NCBI RefSeq assembly: GCF_008107725.1 | Contig: NZ_VIRN01000037.1 | Coordinates: forward strand, 310,001 to 374,000 | Direction: 5' to 3' | Source of the DNA: Marinobacter sp. BW6 | Lineage (GTDB): Bacteria; Pseudomonadota; Gammaproteobacteria; Pseudomonadales; Oleiphilaceae | Length of the DNA: 64,000 nucleotides | Part shown: piece after piece, positions 1 to 9,059 of the stretch | Layout of the letters: each line of letters opens with the position of its first letter | Numbering within the stretch: the stretch's first letter is position 1 | Position numbers and translations under genes: made by a program | Notes under the pieces: model-generated | Seen by the model: the letters and a program-made list of their open reading frames with translations, nothing else | The model's database searches: none | Told to the model about the DNA's origin: nothing

Positions 1-670
1 CTGCGAATTCCAGACAACGCCTTTTCTCAAGCAGAAAGGCCATCGCGCAACCAATCGCGAGATTATCAAAGCGAGTGTCAAACGCGTTATAAGCGTAAGA
101 GGTTCCAAAATCCAGTATAGAAAAGCTGTAAGTTCTCCAGGCCATAACCATGAGGCTTACAATAAACAGAAAACCGATAACGAAGTTTCGACCCCGCTTT
201 ATCAGAAACATAAACACCATAGGCCACAAAAGGTAGAACTGCTCCTCAATGGCCAGTGACCAAAGGTGGGCCAATGACGAACTGGAATGCCCTTCCAGCG
301 CATTGTGATAGTTCATCAGATAGAAAAGGCCGGGCAATATGACTTCCTTGATATCATCATTGCCTCGAAAAAGATCCCAGCTGATCGATGCAAAGAGAAA
401 GGCGTAGTAAGCCGGAAATATTCTGAGTGAGCGTCGCATGTAAAAATCACGAAGCGATATGCGGCCGGCTTTCTCGTATTCTTTCAGCAACAACCAGGTG
501 ATCAGAAAGCCGCTTAGCACGAAAAACCCGGCCACGCCGTGGCGGGCTGAAAAGAACGACCCAACGCCAGAATGGGCCAGTACAACCGCCATAACCGCAA
601 TCATCCGGAAGCCATCGAGGCCCGGAAGCTTTCTCGACGCTAGAACGCTGTCCAGTTTAGGCAAGTCCAC
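1..670 (-). CDS. Acyltransferase 3 (OafA/YrhL-like) membrane protein, C-terminus cut by window edge
   Basis: Reading the minus strand from a GTG at 670 gives an open frame that runs off the left edge (223 codons seen). The start follows GGAAGGG and lies 3 bp after the stop of the upstream glycosyltransferase gene, so it is co-transcribed. Family features are visible: an early LDGFRMIAVMAVVLAHSG segment with the conserved His, an HGVAGFFVLSGFLI helix, the RRSLRIFPAYY motif and the LWSLAIEEQFYLLWP motif. Acyltransferase 3 proteins are multi-helix inner-membrane enzymes that O-acylate sugars. Its place at the end of a polysaccharide operon suggests acetylation or succinylation of the exopolysaccharide. 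The acyl group and acceptor cannot be told from sequence. Confidence 0.85.
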   Translation of the reverse strand, partial: MDLPKLDSVLASRKLPGLDGFRMIAVMAVVLAHSGVGSFFSARHGVAGFFVLSGFLITWLLLKEYEKAGRISLRDFYMRRSLRIFPAYYAFLFASISWDLFRGNDDIKEVILPGLFYLMNYHNALEGHSSSSLAHLWSLAIEEQFYLLWPMVFMFLIKRGRNFVIGFLFIVSLMVMAWRTYSFSILDFGTSYAYNAFDTRFDNLAIGCAMAFLLEKRRCLEFA

Positions 671-673
671 AAA

Positions 674-1831
674 CTAACCCTTCCTTGGATTCCAGATCAC
701 CTTCTTCTCTCCCTTCAAAAAGGCAATGCTCGCTTTGTACGAAGCGACATTAAGAAGCATGAAGTAGTAAGGGATTGAATAAATCGCAGACAGCGATTGA
801 CCACCCGCTTCCCGCTTGTGCCCCGTCCAGGCGAGGGCCAGGAAGATAACCAGGCCCAGAAATGCCAAAGTGTATATGCCCCTTACAGGCGCCAGTAGCA
901 GTGTTGCCAATGTTAGCGTCGCCAAAGGTATGAAGGCTGCATAGCGAAGCAATTTGTGAGAGATCAACTGCCAGGCAAACACCGGGTCACGGAATGGGTT
1001 CATCAGATGGCGCATGTCTTTAAGGGCCCACAAGGCGCGCAGGCTAACCCTCACCCGCATGCTGAATTCGCTATCGCCGTCGTTCAGTGCTTCTTCTTTC
1101 AGCAAAGCCTGCGGCTCGTAAACCACGCGGTAGCCCTGTTCAACCACTTTCAATGGCTGTACAAAATCCGGCAACTGGTCAGCGCGCAGGGGCTGGTAAA
1201 GCGTTTTGCGCATACCGTCGATACCGCCGTCCACACCTACCACTGAGCCAATGCTGGTTTCCTGTTCGCGCAGCCAGTTCTCGTACTTCATGTAGGCGCT
1301 ACAGCCATCCCCCACCAATGAGCCGTCTTCATTTACATAGACCATCTTGCCGGTAACGTAGCCCACTTTCGGGTCCGCGAAGTTGCTGCAGAGCTTGCTG
1401 ACGGCATGGGTATCCCACTGAGAGTTGGCATCGGAGAACAGAATAATCTCGCCGGTGGTTTCCGTAACCAGAATGTTCAGGCCGGCGGTTTTGCCCTGTC
1501 GTGATACTTGTCGGAAGAGGCGGATGGGAAGGCGGGAAGAGCTTGCCACGCGCTCTATGATGTCGTCGGTGCCGTCATCGGATTCGTCCGAGATGACCAG
1601 GATTTCAAGCTTGTCGGATGGGTAATCCAGTTCCAGTTTGTTCCGCAGGGTGGCTTCAATGTCTTGTGCTTCGTTGTAGGCGGCTATCAGTATCGAAACC
1701 TTAGGCTGGTGTTCGGTGCTTGTATTCACGGGATTCGGGCGCAGCCTGGCTAAAGCCCTTGCCATCAGCGGGTAACCGAAATAAATGTAAAAAAGCAGAA
1801 TCAGGGACAGCCAGAACAGTGCGACTAGCAT
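674..1831 (-). CDS. Family 2 glycosyltransferase with membrane segments
   Basis: A 385-residue protein if started at the ATG at 1831; the open frame extends further upstream but would run inside the deacetylase gene. An N-terminal helix (LFWLSLILLFYIYFGYP) is followed by a GT2 catalytic domain: KVSILIAAYNE near residue 50, SDDGTDD, a DAN metal-binding site, then GGIDGMRKTLY. Two or three hydrophobic helices close the C-terminus. This layout fits processive or lipid-linked sugar transferases that work at the inner-membrane face. It overlaps the deacetylase stop by 7 bp and is followed 3 bp later by the acyltransferase, so translation is probably coupled. It likely adds a sugar to the exopolysaccharide repeat unit; the specific sugar is unknown. 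Confidence 0.88.
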   Translation of the reverse strand: MLVALFWLSLILLFYIYFGYPLMARALARLRPNPVNTSTEHQPKVSILIAAYNEAQDIEATLRNKLELDYPSDKLEILVISDESDDGTDDIIERVASSSRLPIRLFRQVSRQGKTAGLNILVTETTGEIILFSDANSQWDTHAVSKLCSNFADPKVGYVTGKMVYVNEDGSLVGDGCSAYMKYENWLREQETSIGSVVGVDGGIDGMRKTLYQPLRADQLPDFVQPLKVVEQGYRVVYEPQALLKEEALNDGDSEFSMRVRVSLRALWALKDMRHLMNPFRDPVFAWQLISHKLLRYAAFIPLATLTLATLLLAPVRGIYTLAFLGLVIFLALAWTGHKREAGGQSLSAIYSIPYYFMLLNVASYKASIAFLKGEKKVIWNPRKG

Positions 1832-2748
1832 GGTGATGAAAATTCCATTTTCTCTTGGCCGGTGGTTCCCGGCTGCTCCGTTTCCAGCAGTTGCTGGTTT
1901 TTCAACACATCGCCCATGGCGGTAAACCGAAAATGACCCAGCAACTGGTCCAGCCGCTGTTCGCAAACCTCCAGGTTGTTGTAGTGACGGAAGCGTGAGA
2001 ACCATTTTACGTCCAGCCTTGGCTGGCCCGGATCTACCTCCCAGGGGTGGAGGTAGAAGACGAATGGCTGGCCCTGGCGGTTGATGCTACCCAGCCCCCA
2101 GCGGCTGAACCAATACGGGAAAAGGCGGAAATAGCCGCCACCGGCGATTGGAAGCGTGTATCCGGGAAACTTCAGTGTGCTCAGGGGGAACTCGGCCAGC
2201 TCATAGCCCTTATCGGTGGTCAGGCGGTGGGGCCAACGCGGGGTACCCGGCATGCCGTAGCGGTCATGGTGCACAGGGAATATCGATGAGTCCCACACAA
2301 ACCCTTCCTCGGCCAGTATATCCAGGGCCCAGCGTGACTGGCTGGTGATGGAATAACTGGCTGCGCGGTAACCGGTAATGGGCTCACCTGTTATATCCTC
2401 GAGTATCTGCTTTGAGCGGCGGGTTTCCTCACGGAATACCTCGGGGGTCTGGTTATAGATCAGCTGATGGCTGTAACCGTGGCTGGCGACTTCGTGTCCT
2501 GCTTTCTGGATGTCGCGAACCAGTTGGGGCGATTTCTCCGCCACCCAGCCCAGTGTAAAGAAGGTTGCACGAGTGCTGTGCTTGTCCAGCAACTCTAATA
2601 AGCGGTAGGTGTTAGCCTCAACCCGGTACTCCATGGAATGCCAGTCAGCACGATCAACCGCTTCGGCAAGGGCTGCCACCTGGAAGTAGTCTTCCACATC
2701 AATCGTGAGTGCGTTGACTTTCCCGGTGCTATTCGGATCGTTCGTCAT
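1825..2748 (-). CDS. Polysaccharide deacetylase, exosortase-A-system type
   Basis: A NodB-homology (CE4) protein of 307 residues from the ATG at 2748, which sits 8 bases after AGGCGG; two GTG codons just upstream are alternatives. The N-terminal NALTIDVEDYFQVAAL block is the signature I associate with the deacetylases of PEP-CTERM/XrtA loci (TIGR03006). The metal site shows as TIDVED (Asp) and SHGYSH (His-x3-His, about residue 91). No signal peptide is seen, so it probably acts on a lipid-linked intermediate in the cytoplasm or is retained at the membrane. It should remove N-acetyl groups from the polysaccharide. It sits between the barrel gene (16 bp) and the glycosyltransferase (7-bp overlap). 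Confidence 0.9.
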   Translation of the reverse strand: MTNDPNSTGKVNALTIDVEDYFQVAALAEAVDRADWHSMEYRVEANTYRLLELLDKHSTRATFFTLGWVAEKSPQLVRDIQKAGHEVASHGYSHQLIYNQTPEVFREETRRSKQILEDITGEPITGYRAASYSITSQSRWALDILAEEGFVWDSSIFPVHHDRYGMPGTPRWPHRLTTDKGYELAEFPLSTLKFPGYTLPIAGGGYFRLFPYWFSRWGLGSINRQGQPFVFYLHPWEVDPGQPRLDVKWFSRFRHYNNLEVCEQRLDQLLGHFRFTAMGDVLKNQQLLETEQPGTTGQEKMEFSSPC

Positions 2749-2764
2749 CACCACGTCCGCCTAC

Positions 2765-4048
2765 TCAGAAAAATCGATAGTTAAGGGAAACCGCAATCCA
2801 GTTCTCGTCATATTCCCTGGATGCAATGTCGCTGGTCTTTTGCCGGTGGCCGATGGCGGAACGAATGTCCATCCTGCTACTCAACCGGTAATCAAGCCCG
2901 ACAGATAACGAGTAGAGGTCATCTTCTGACCCATCATCTTCAAAACGCTGATGCTGGTAGGCCGCATCGGTAAACCAGGAAAGCAACTCAGTTACCGGCC
3001 GCGAATATCGTAGGTCAACCCCGCTTTGGTCCTCACGTTCGTCGGTCTGAACATAATCGCTGCGACTGGCGGAGAGGCCGACGGTGAGTGTGGAGCCATT
3101 GCTAAACCGGTTGTTATACCCTGCGCGTATCGCTGTGACTTCCACAGCGGACGATTCGCTGAGATCAAAATTAAAGTCTTCGAACTGAAGGCCAAGAGTG
3201 GATGTCTGGTCCGTTAATCGTTGGTTGGCATAGAGGGTGAACTCGCTGCTGGGATTGATTTCCCGCACCAGGTTGAAGGTTCCAGTAATACCGTCGTTGG
3301 AGACCTCCTGGGTACCAAGCCGGGTTTCCAGACGGTTCACACCGAGGGAACCATTTACCCGAGTCGTCACCCAAACCTTATCAAAGGTCACAACGGCAGA
3401 TTCACGATCCAGTTCCTCTTCGGTATCCAGCTCAGTGCGTTCAGCGCTTAAAGAAAGACCGCCCTGAAGTGTTTCGCTGAAATTATGGTTGTATGCGGCA
3501 GTGCCGGTAAACCTTTCGCTGTCGGGCTCTTCCGGCTCTTCAAATTCAGTGTTCTCGTAGGCAGCGGAGAACTGCAACTGGTCCACCTGGGTTAATTGCA
3601 GGGTGTATATCGGGCCGGTTCGGAATACGTTTTTGCGGGTCAGGTTGTCCTGGGTGTCGGCCTGGCGGGTATCCTGTGTTACTTGGCGGATAGTGTCCAA
3701 GGCCTGCCATGTCAATCTTGGGGTCAGCTCGCATTGTCCTTGCAGCGTGCCGTCGGTATAGATTTCGGAGTCAAAGGCGTCGTCGTGCCAATAGCCATAG
3801 CCCAACCCCATGTCCACGGCGGATGTGCATTGGCCCGGGTCACTCAGGTGCTGAAAGTTCAGGTTTACCCGGGCCTCAACATCGCTTTGTTCATTGGTCG
3901 ATACACGACGGGCATTGTCGGAAAAACGGTTATCAATACCACCAGACAGACTGTTGGTGGCTGCAAGAGAGGGTCCTGCTGCAATTAAAAAGCCAGTGCC
4001 GATGGAGACAATCCACCGGATCGTCCCTGATCCGTAAACTTCATCCAT
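2765..4048 (-). CDS. Outer-membrane beta-barrel protein of the PEP-CTERM polysaccharide locus
   Basis: A 427-residue protein with a signal-like N-terminus (FLIAAGPSLAATNS) followed by alternating short amphipathic strands up to the terminal aromatic SLNYRFF, the usual C-terminal signature of an outer-membrane barrel. It resembles the PEP-CTERM-associated barrel family (TIGR03016-like), thought to help move polysaccharide through the outer membrane; that role is inferred from neighbours. The ATG at 4048 is preceded by AGGAG with a 9-base spacer and overlaps the end of the kinase-like gene by 8 bp. An AAA ATPase gene (TIGR03015-like), often found next to this family, is absent here. Confidence 0.8.
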   Translation of the reverse strand: MDEVYGSGTIRWIVSIGTGFLIAAGPSLAATNSLSGGIDNRFSDNARRVSTNEQSDVEARVNLNFQHLSDPGQCTSAVDMGLGYGYWHDDAFDSEIYTDGTLQGQCELTPRLTWQALDTIRQVTQDTRQADTQDNLTRKNVFRTGPIYTLQLTQVDQLQFSAAYENTEFEEPEEPDSERFTGTAAYNHNFSETLQGGLSLSAERTELDTEEELDRESAVVTFDKVWVTTRVNGSLGVNRLETRLGTQEVSNDGITGTFNLVREINPSSEFTLYANQRLTDQTSTLGLQFEDFNFDLSESSAVEVTAIRAGYNNRFSNGSTLTVGLSASRSDYVQTDEREDQSGVDLRYSRPVTELLSWFTDAAYQHQRFEDDGSEDDLYSLSVGLDYRLSSRMDIRSAIGHRQKTSDIASREYDENWIAVSLNYRFF

Positions 4049-4964
4049 TGATAACAGCTCCTACAAACTTCTCAGGATCAAACGCCTGGGCGGCGTTTTC
4101 CGCAGCGGTGGCGGTTATTTTGCCGTGTGGCACCACCAGCATAGAGTAGTCACACAGCTCGCCAAGAATGCGGGCATCCGGTGACTCACTGATGGGTGCG
4201 GTGTCCAGCACGATGAAGCGGTCCGGATAACGACGGCGGATAGCCTGAAGAAACTGCTTCATACGGAAGGAGGTAAAGAATTCTGACGGTGTTTCCCGTT
4301 GGCTTCCGGCAGGGATCAGTCTCAGACGGGGGATCCCTGTTGGATAGATAATGCGCCCGATATCGTAATCCGGATCCTCGAGGAAATCCGTCAGCCCAGT
4401 TTCCGCCGCTAGTTCGAGCTGGTAGTGCAGTGAGGGGTTCCGCAGATTACAGTCAATGATCAGAGCGGTTTTGGACTGGTCGAAGGCAAACGCTGCGGCC
4501 AGGTTCAGGGCCATAAAGGAGCTACCTGCGCCCTCACAGGCGCCGCTGACCACCATCGTGAAATTGTTGCCGCCAGAAAGCTCCAGCAATTTGGTACGCA
4601 GATGGCGGAACCGATTCACCAGGTCACGATTCCCGGATTCCGGATAGATGATTCGTCGCTCGTCCATGTCGTCTCGGGTGAGACGCCGCGGCTCCTGCAT
4701 CTTGACGATCTGTTTGCTGATAACGTACTTATCGACAGCTCCGGCGCCAAGTTCCAGGGAGCTAGGCACCAGCATGCGGGAGTCGTCCCATTGCTGGAAG
4801 TCACTAGCCTGCCCGCTCTCTATTCTCTGCTGTTCAAAGCCACTTTCCTGATTCTGCAAATCACCGTTGCGCTCCTGTCCGTTGATATCCGCAGCACCGG
4901 ATGATTTTTGGCGAGAGCGGACCCCAGCTTCCCTGGCTGCCCTTTTCTGTTTTTGCTCTGTCAT
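4041..4964 (-). CDS. CpsD/CapB/Wzc-type kinase-like ATPase with degenerate P-loop
   Basis: Best start is the ATG at 4964 (MTEQKQK), which overlaps the stop of the chain-length gene by one base (TAATG); this gives 307 residues. It matches the soluble bacterial tyrosine-kinase partner of Wzz proteins (TIGR03018-like). The Walker A position (about residues 137-147) reads SGACEGAGSSF, where active relatives have GxGKS/T, so the phosphate-binding lysine is a serine. The A-prime motif is IIDCNLRNPSLH, with Asn in place of the usual second Asp. Walker B (RFIVLDTAP, about 250) is intact. The C-terminal tyrosine cluster of true autokinases is not seen. It may be a structural partner rather than an active kinase. 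Confidence 0.85.
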   Translation of the reverse strand: MTEQKQKRAAREAGVRSRQKSSGAADINGQERNGDLQNQESGFEQQRIESGQASDFQQWDDSRMLVPSSLELGAGAVDKYVISKQIVKMQEPRRLTRDDMDERRIIYPESGNRDLVNRFRHLRTKLLELSGGNNFTMVVSGACEGAGSSFMALNLAAAFAFDQSKTALIIDCNLRNPSLHYQLELAAETGLTDFLEDPDYDIGRIIYPTGIPRLRLIPAGSQRETPSEFFTSFRMKQFLQAIRRRYPDRFIVLDTAPISESPDARILGELCDYSMLVVPHGKITATAAENAAQAFDPEKFVGAVING

Positions 4965-6490
4965 TAAATAACTCCCATCAGAGCTGCACCGACTACGCCA
5001 CCATAGCCAGCGACAACCAGAACTGCGCATACTGCAACCGAAACCGTTAACCAGCGGTCTTTGCGTTTCTCGTAGGGCGTTCGCACCTGCGGGATCTCTG
5101 CCAATACGGGCAGGCCAATCCCCTCTTCAAGCTGTTTGCGGGCCCTTATCCGTGGGTCGACTTGCAACACACCGGCTGCCAGACCAAAAGGAGCCAGGGC
5201 GCCGAGAATCAAGCCTGCTGACGCAAACATTTGGAACTGCGGCCCGGTCGGGTCCAGAGGATACTGAGCGGTTTCGTTGATTCTATAATTCAGGCCCTGG
5301 CCTTCAATGTCCAGGTGCATGGATACCCGGGCTTTCTCGCGACGTTTCAGCAGGTCGTTGTAGATCTGTTCGTTCACTTCCATGTCGCGGGTCAGTTCTG
5401 AATACTGGGCCTTGTTCTCCTGGATGCGCTCCATGCGCTTTTCCTGCGCAGCAATCAGGCTTTCGAGCGAATCAATGCGCGATTCCTGGGTGCGTACGCT
5501 CGCGCGGGTTTTTGCCACTTCTGCACTGATCTCCTGATACAGGGGGTTGACCAGTTGATCACCTTCACTGACCGGTTGGTCCAATTCACCGCTCTGGGAT
5601 GCCCTGGCCCGCTGATTTCGCAGCTCGGCGATCTGTTCCTTCAATGCGATGATGTCCGGATATGTGTCGTGGTATCGCAGGCGCAAGTCGTCAAGCTGGG
5701 CTTCCTTCTCGCGGATTCGTCGGGTATAGGCATCCGCCGTGCGGCCCTGACTGAGCATCGGTTGCACATTCTGCAGTTCAGATTCGAGCGATTCGGCCCT
5801 TGCAATCAGTTCCGTCCGCTCCATCTCCGCCAGTTCCAGTTGGCGGCGCAAGTTGGCCATGCGCGAATTCGCTTCACCTTCTGTTCCATCCACATTCTCT
5901 GACAGGAACTTTTTCAATTTTTGTTCGACTTCCGCCAGGATGGATTCGTAGTTCTTCACCTGTTTATCGATGAAGTTGTAGGCGCTGCGGCTTTCCTTGC
6001 GCTTGTTCGCAGAATTCTCTGAAATAAACAGCTGCCCAAGGCGTTGCGCGATACGAAAAGCCTGCATGGGCGACTCAGAGGTGTAGCCAATGCTGAAGTA
6101 GCTGTCGCCACGGGGACGAACATTCATGCCGGAGCGGAGCATGCCAATTCGCCGCTCCAGGGCTTCGCCAGTAATCTGGTCTGCATTCTGGCCGAATATC
6201 TCTCTGTCTTGCGCAATCTGCACCATCAGATCCCTGGACCACAGCATTTCCTTGGCTGCCGATGTACGCTCGCTGATCTCAGTTGTGACGGCACTGCCCT
6301 CCATCAGCGGGCGGATGATATTCTGGTCATCCACAAATATCACAACCTGAGATTGATATTTGTAAGGGAAAATAAACCCTGCCCCCAGCACGGCGAAACT
6401 GACGACCGCAAACAGGAAGAATGCCAGCCACTTGCGTGACCGGACCTCTCTGATAATTTCTGAAGGGAGCTGACTTAGTGGAAGTGCCAT
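4964..6490 (-). CDS. Exopolysaccharide chain-length determinant (Wzz-like)
   Basis: A 508-residue inner-membrane protein with a Wzz domain: a first transmembrane helix at about residues 20-40 (WLAFFLFAVVSFAVLGAGFIFPYKYQ, split here as one hydrophobic run), a long periplasmic region rich in heptad-like segments (about 160-390), and a second helix near 425-445 after the Pro-rich YPLDPTGPQF segment. This is the usual plan of polysaccharide co-polymerases, and the N-terminal sequence is typical of the PEP-CTERM-linked subgroup (TIGR03007). It would control chain length and link synthesis to the export lipoprotein upstream and the kinase-like protein downstream, whose start codon overlaps its stop. 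Confidence 0.9.
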   Translation of the reverse strand: MALPLSQLPSEIIREVRSRKWLAFFLFAVVSFAVLGAGFIFPYKYQSQVVIFVDDQNIIRPLMEGSAVTTEISERTSAAKEMLWSRDLMVQIAQDREIFGQNADQITGEALERRIGMLRSGMNVRPRGDSYFSIGYTSESPMQAFRIAQRLGQLFISENSANKRKESRSAYNFIDKQVKNYESILAEVEQKLKKFLSENVDGTEGEANSRMANLRRQLELAEMERTELIARAESLESELQNVQPMLSQGRTADAYTRRIREKEAQLDDLRLRYHDTYPDIIALKEQIAELRNQRARASQSGELDQPVSEGDQLVNPLYQEISAEVAKTRASVRTQESRIDSLESLIAAQEKRMERIQENKAQYSELTRDMEVNEQIYNDLLKRREKARVSMHLDIEGQGLNYRINETAQYPLDPTGPQFQMFASAGLILGALAPFGLAAGVLQVDPRIRARKQLEEGIGLPVLAEIPQVRTPYEKRKDRWLTVSVAVCAVLVVAGYGGVVGAALMGVI

Positions 6491-6547
6491 CTTTCTTACC
6501 TATTCACCGGTTCCGAGGTTCGATTCAAACAACGGTTATCGCTTATC

Positions 6548-7192
6548 TCAGAAGTTCCGTTCCGGCACGGCCAGGATATCCCCGGGCCGCATGCGGTAAT
6601 TGGTGGAGACATCCCCCGAGTTGAGAATATCGTCCAGACGAACAGGAATGGCCACCATCCTGTTGTCCAGGGCGCGGTAAAGCATGGCACTGTTCAGGTT
6701 TGCAAAAGGATTGGCTCCACCAGCACTGAGCATCATGTCCAGGACGGTCATACCCGGCCTGTGTGGCACAGAAATGGGCTGATTAACCGCGCCGGTTACC
6801 CGCACCCGGTCGCTGAATTCATGGCTACCCATCGATGTAACCACAACGGTAACCTGAGGCTCGCGGATATAGCTTGCCAGGCCCTGCTCGATCTCGTTGG
6901 CTAGCTGTTCCGGTGTTTTACCAGTAGCCATCACATCCCCAATGAGTGGCATGGAAACCCGGCCATCAGGTCTCACGGGAACGCCGATGCTGAGATCCTG
7001 ATTGCGCCAAACCGAAATCTGGATTGAATCCGTAGGGCCGAGCACATATTCGTCAACACTCGTTGAAGTCTGCAGGCTGAGTGCTTCGTTAATGGCTTCC
7101 TGCGACGATGGCTGGGGGGCCGCACAACCCGCAACAAACGCTACCGCGACCAGGGACATCAGCAGGCCCTGCAGTGAATACTTCGATGACAT
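6548..7192 (-). CDS. Polysaccharide export lipoprotein (Wza-like)
   Basis: A 214-residue lipoprotein: signal sequence with lipobox VAGC, then a polysaccharide export (Poly_export) domain beginning EYVLGPTDSIQISVWRNQDL and a SLBB-like domain (RVRVTGAVNQPISVPHRPGMTVLDMMLSAGG). It is shorter than enterobacterial Wza and fits the PEP-CTERM export family (TIGR03027). It should form the periplasmic or outer-membrane part of the export channel and work with the Wzz-like protein encoded 57 bp downstream. The ATG is preceded by AGAGGAATAACA. Confidence 0.92.
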   Translation of the reverse strand: MSSKYSLQGLLMSLVAVAFVAGCAAPQPSSQEAINEALSLQTSTSVDEYVLGPTDSIQISVWRNQDLSIGVPVRPDGRVSMPLIGDVMATGKTPEQLANEIEQGLASYIREPQVTVVVTSMGSHEFSDRVRVTGAVNQPISVPHRPGMTVLDMMLSAGGANPFANLNSAMLYRALDNRMVAIPVRLDDILNSGDVSTNYRMRPGDILAVPERNF

Positions 7193-7251
7193 TGTTATTC
7201 CTCTCTAATTCCGTGTCTGATTCCATGTTTCAGGGAGAGCGACTCCTGAAA

Positions 7252-8664
7252 CTACCTTGATCCCTTTTTGAACAATACCACTTCTACTGTCTGAATTATA
7301 ATCAATAAGTCCAAGAGAAGACTTTGATTCTTTATGTAATAAAGGTCATAGCGCAGCTTTTCCCGCGTATCTTCCTCGTTGTCTGCATAAGCAAAGCAAA
7401 GCTGTGCCCATCCGGTCAAACCCGGCTTCACACGATGACGCTCGGTGTAAAACGGAATCTTCGCTGATAGTTGCTCAACGAAAACTGGCCGCTCCGGTCG
7501 GGGCCCGACAAACGCCATGGTGCCATTCAAAACATTGAAGATTTGCGGCAATTCATCAATTCGGACCTTGCGAATAAATTCACCAACCCTGGTGACGCGA
7601 GCGTCGTTTTGAGTGGCCCAGACAGCACCATGCTTTTCAGCATCAGTAATCATTGAGCGGAACTTGTGAACATTAAACACAGCACCGTTGAGGCCAACCC
7701 GCTCCTGGCTGTAGAACACGGGTGCTTTGAAGCCATCTTCGATTTTGATGGCAATGGCTGTAAGGATCATTAACGGTAAACCCGCCAAGAGCAAAGTGCT
7801 GGCGGCAAGGATATCCAAAGACCGTTTGCCAAAACCAAATACCGAAGATACTGAGAATCCATCGGAGAACACCAGCCAGCCACGGGTAACCATTTCCAGC
7901 GCAACTTTTCGTGACTCCCGCTCATAGAAGCTGGCACCGTCAACAATCTTGACTCCCTCCATTTTGCACTCCAGCAGATCTTCCATGGGCAGGCCTTTGC
8001 GGCGATCGTCTACTGCTACAACGATTTCACTGACCGGGTGCCTGATGATGTATTGCTGGATTGTGGTGGGAATATTCAGCAGATCGCGTTCATTTATCTC
8101 AACCGGCTCGTCCGGCAGAGGGATAAATCCCACGAGGATAAAACCTTTGCGGTTCAAGGGAGTTTTCAGGTCTTCATGAATCTGCCTGGCACGGTAGCCC
8201 GCGCCCAGTACCAGCACTTTTCGTTTGAAAGCATCCTTGCCTACGGTGTTAATGAAGATTGAGCGAAAAATGCCCATCAGGAAAAAGCCGAACACAGATC
8301 CTGTCGTCAGAACAGCACTTGTACCGAGATACCACAACCAGTCCGATGCGAGAAGGTAGGCGAAACCACATAAAGGAATACTGACGATCAACGCCATGAT
8401 GGTGCGAAGCATCATGCCCGACATACCTTCCTCTAGCCGGGACTGATGCACACCAAGTGCGACCATCATTAAGAGATTCGATCCAGCAAATACAACTGCT
8501 GAAGGCAACACAAAAGTCAGATTCTCCAGAAAGAAAGGAAGATCGCCAAAATAGCGAAAGAAAACCGTCAGGGCAAAGGCAAACACCAACAGCAGGAAAT
8601 CAATCAGGCCAAGGATGACATAGGGAAGATGAATGTAATGTTTGAACAATCTGACGTGGGCCAC
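7252..8664 (-). CDS. Undecaprenyl-phosphate sugar transferase (EpsB/EpsE-like initiator)
   Basis: I place the start at a GTG at 8664, five bases after AAAGGAG, giving 470 residues that begin MAHVRLFKHYIHLP as in relatives; longer frames up to 8766 lack this. The N-terminal half has about five membrane helices, then a CoA-binding-like domain (KVLVLGAGYRARQI). The C-terminal third is a bacterial sugar transferase: KRSLDILAAS, a membrane helix, YSQERVGLNGAVFNVHKFRSM, RKVRIDELPQIFNVL and GPRPERP. It resembles the TIGR03013 group of exosortase-linked loci. It would load the first sugar-phosphate onto undecaprenyl phosphate. It is the first gene of the minus-strand operon that runs to the left edge. 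Confidence 0.92.
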   Translation of the reverse strand: MAHVRLFKHYIHLPYVILGLIDFLLLVFAFALTVFFRYFGDLPFFLENLTFVLPSAVVFAGSNLLMMVALGVHQSRLEEGMSGMMLRTIMALIVSIPLCGFAYLLASDWLWYLGTSAVLTTGSVFGFFLMGIFRSIFINTVGKDAFKRKVLVLGAGYRARQIHEDLKTPLNRKGFILVGFIPLPDEPVEINERDLLNIPTTIQQYIIRHPVSEIVVAVDDRRKGLPMEDLLECKMEGVKIVDGASFYERESRKVALEMVTRGWLVFSDGFSVSSVFGFGKRSLDILAASTLLLAGLPLMILTAIAIKIEDGFKAPVFYSQERVGLNGAVFNVHKFRSMITDAEKHGAVWATQNDARVTRVGEFIRKVRIDELPQIFNVLNGTMAFVGPRPERPVFVEQLSAKIPFYTERHRVKPGLTGWAQLCFAYADNEEDTREKLRYDLYYIKNQSLLLDLLIIIQTVEVVLFKKGSR

Positions 8665-9059
8665 GCCAACTCCTTTTGCTGCTGACAACAATGAATCAAC
8701 GCATCCGATGCGTACACATACAGCATTTATTGAATACCAGTTTACTGTAAATTTCTGTAACTGCAATCGGCAGTAGGAAAAAGGGGAATTGCGTGGGTGT
8801 AAGGAAAACTGACGATCCTAACCAATAGGCTGCCAGTTTCCGTTTCGACGCTGCTATTTTTCTTGCCCGCGGCGATGAGCCAAATGATGGATGTTATTAT
8901 TTTCATATCAGTACTGCCATTAACTGACGTAACTCGTCCTCACGAGAACTGAACGGATGGCTTATGCCATAACAAATTACTTTATTTTTCAATTGATTAT
9001 GATAACCGAGCTTCCCTATGTAAATTTCTCTGACACCTCTGTGAACTTTTTGTATCACT
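8665..9059 (-). other. Intergenic leader of the exopolysaccharide operon
   Basis: This 395-bp gap between prpD (stop at 9060) and the sugar transferase start carries no convincing gene. It becomes AT-rich towards 8900-9060. It must hold the promoter of the polysaccharide operon. A weak sigma-54-like TGGCAG-N5-TGGT is present on the minus strand near 8830, but the second element does not match consensus, so I do not call it. A short palindrome lies near the gene (separate entry). Confidence 0.6.
8699..8713. promoter_or_regulatory. Palindrome in the exopolysaccharide operon leader
   Basis: ACGCATCCGATGCGT has perfect 7-bp arms around a single central base, 35 bp upstream of the proposed GTG start of the sugar transferase. 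It could be an operator or part of the untranslated leader structure. No regulator is identified. Confidence 0.3.

Noticed and set aside
8820..8845. Sigma-54 promoter for the polysaccharide operon
   Set aside because: TGGCA is present but the second block is TGGT, not TTGC, so the essential GC is missing.
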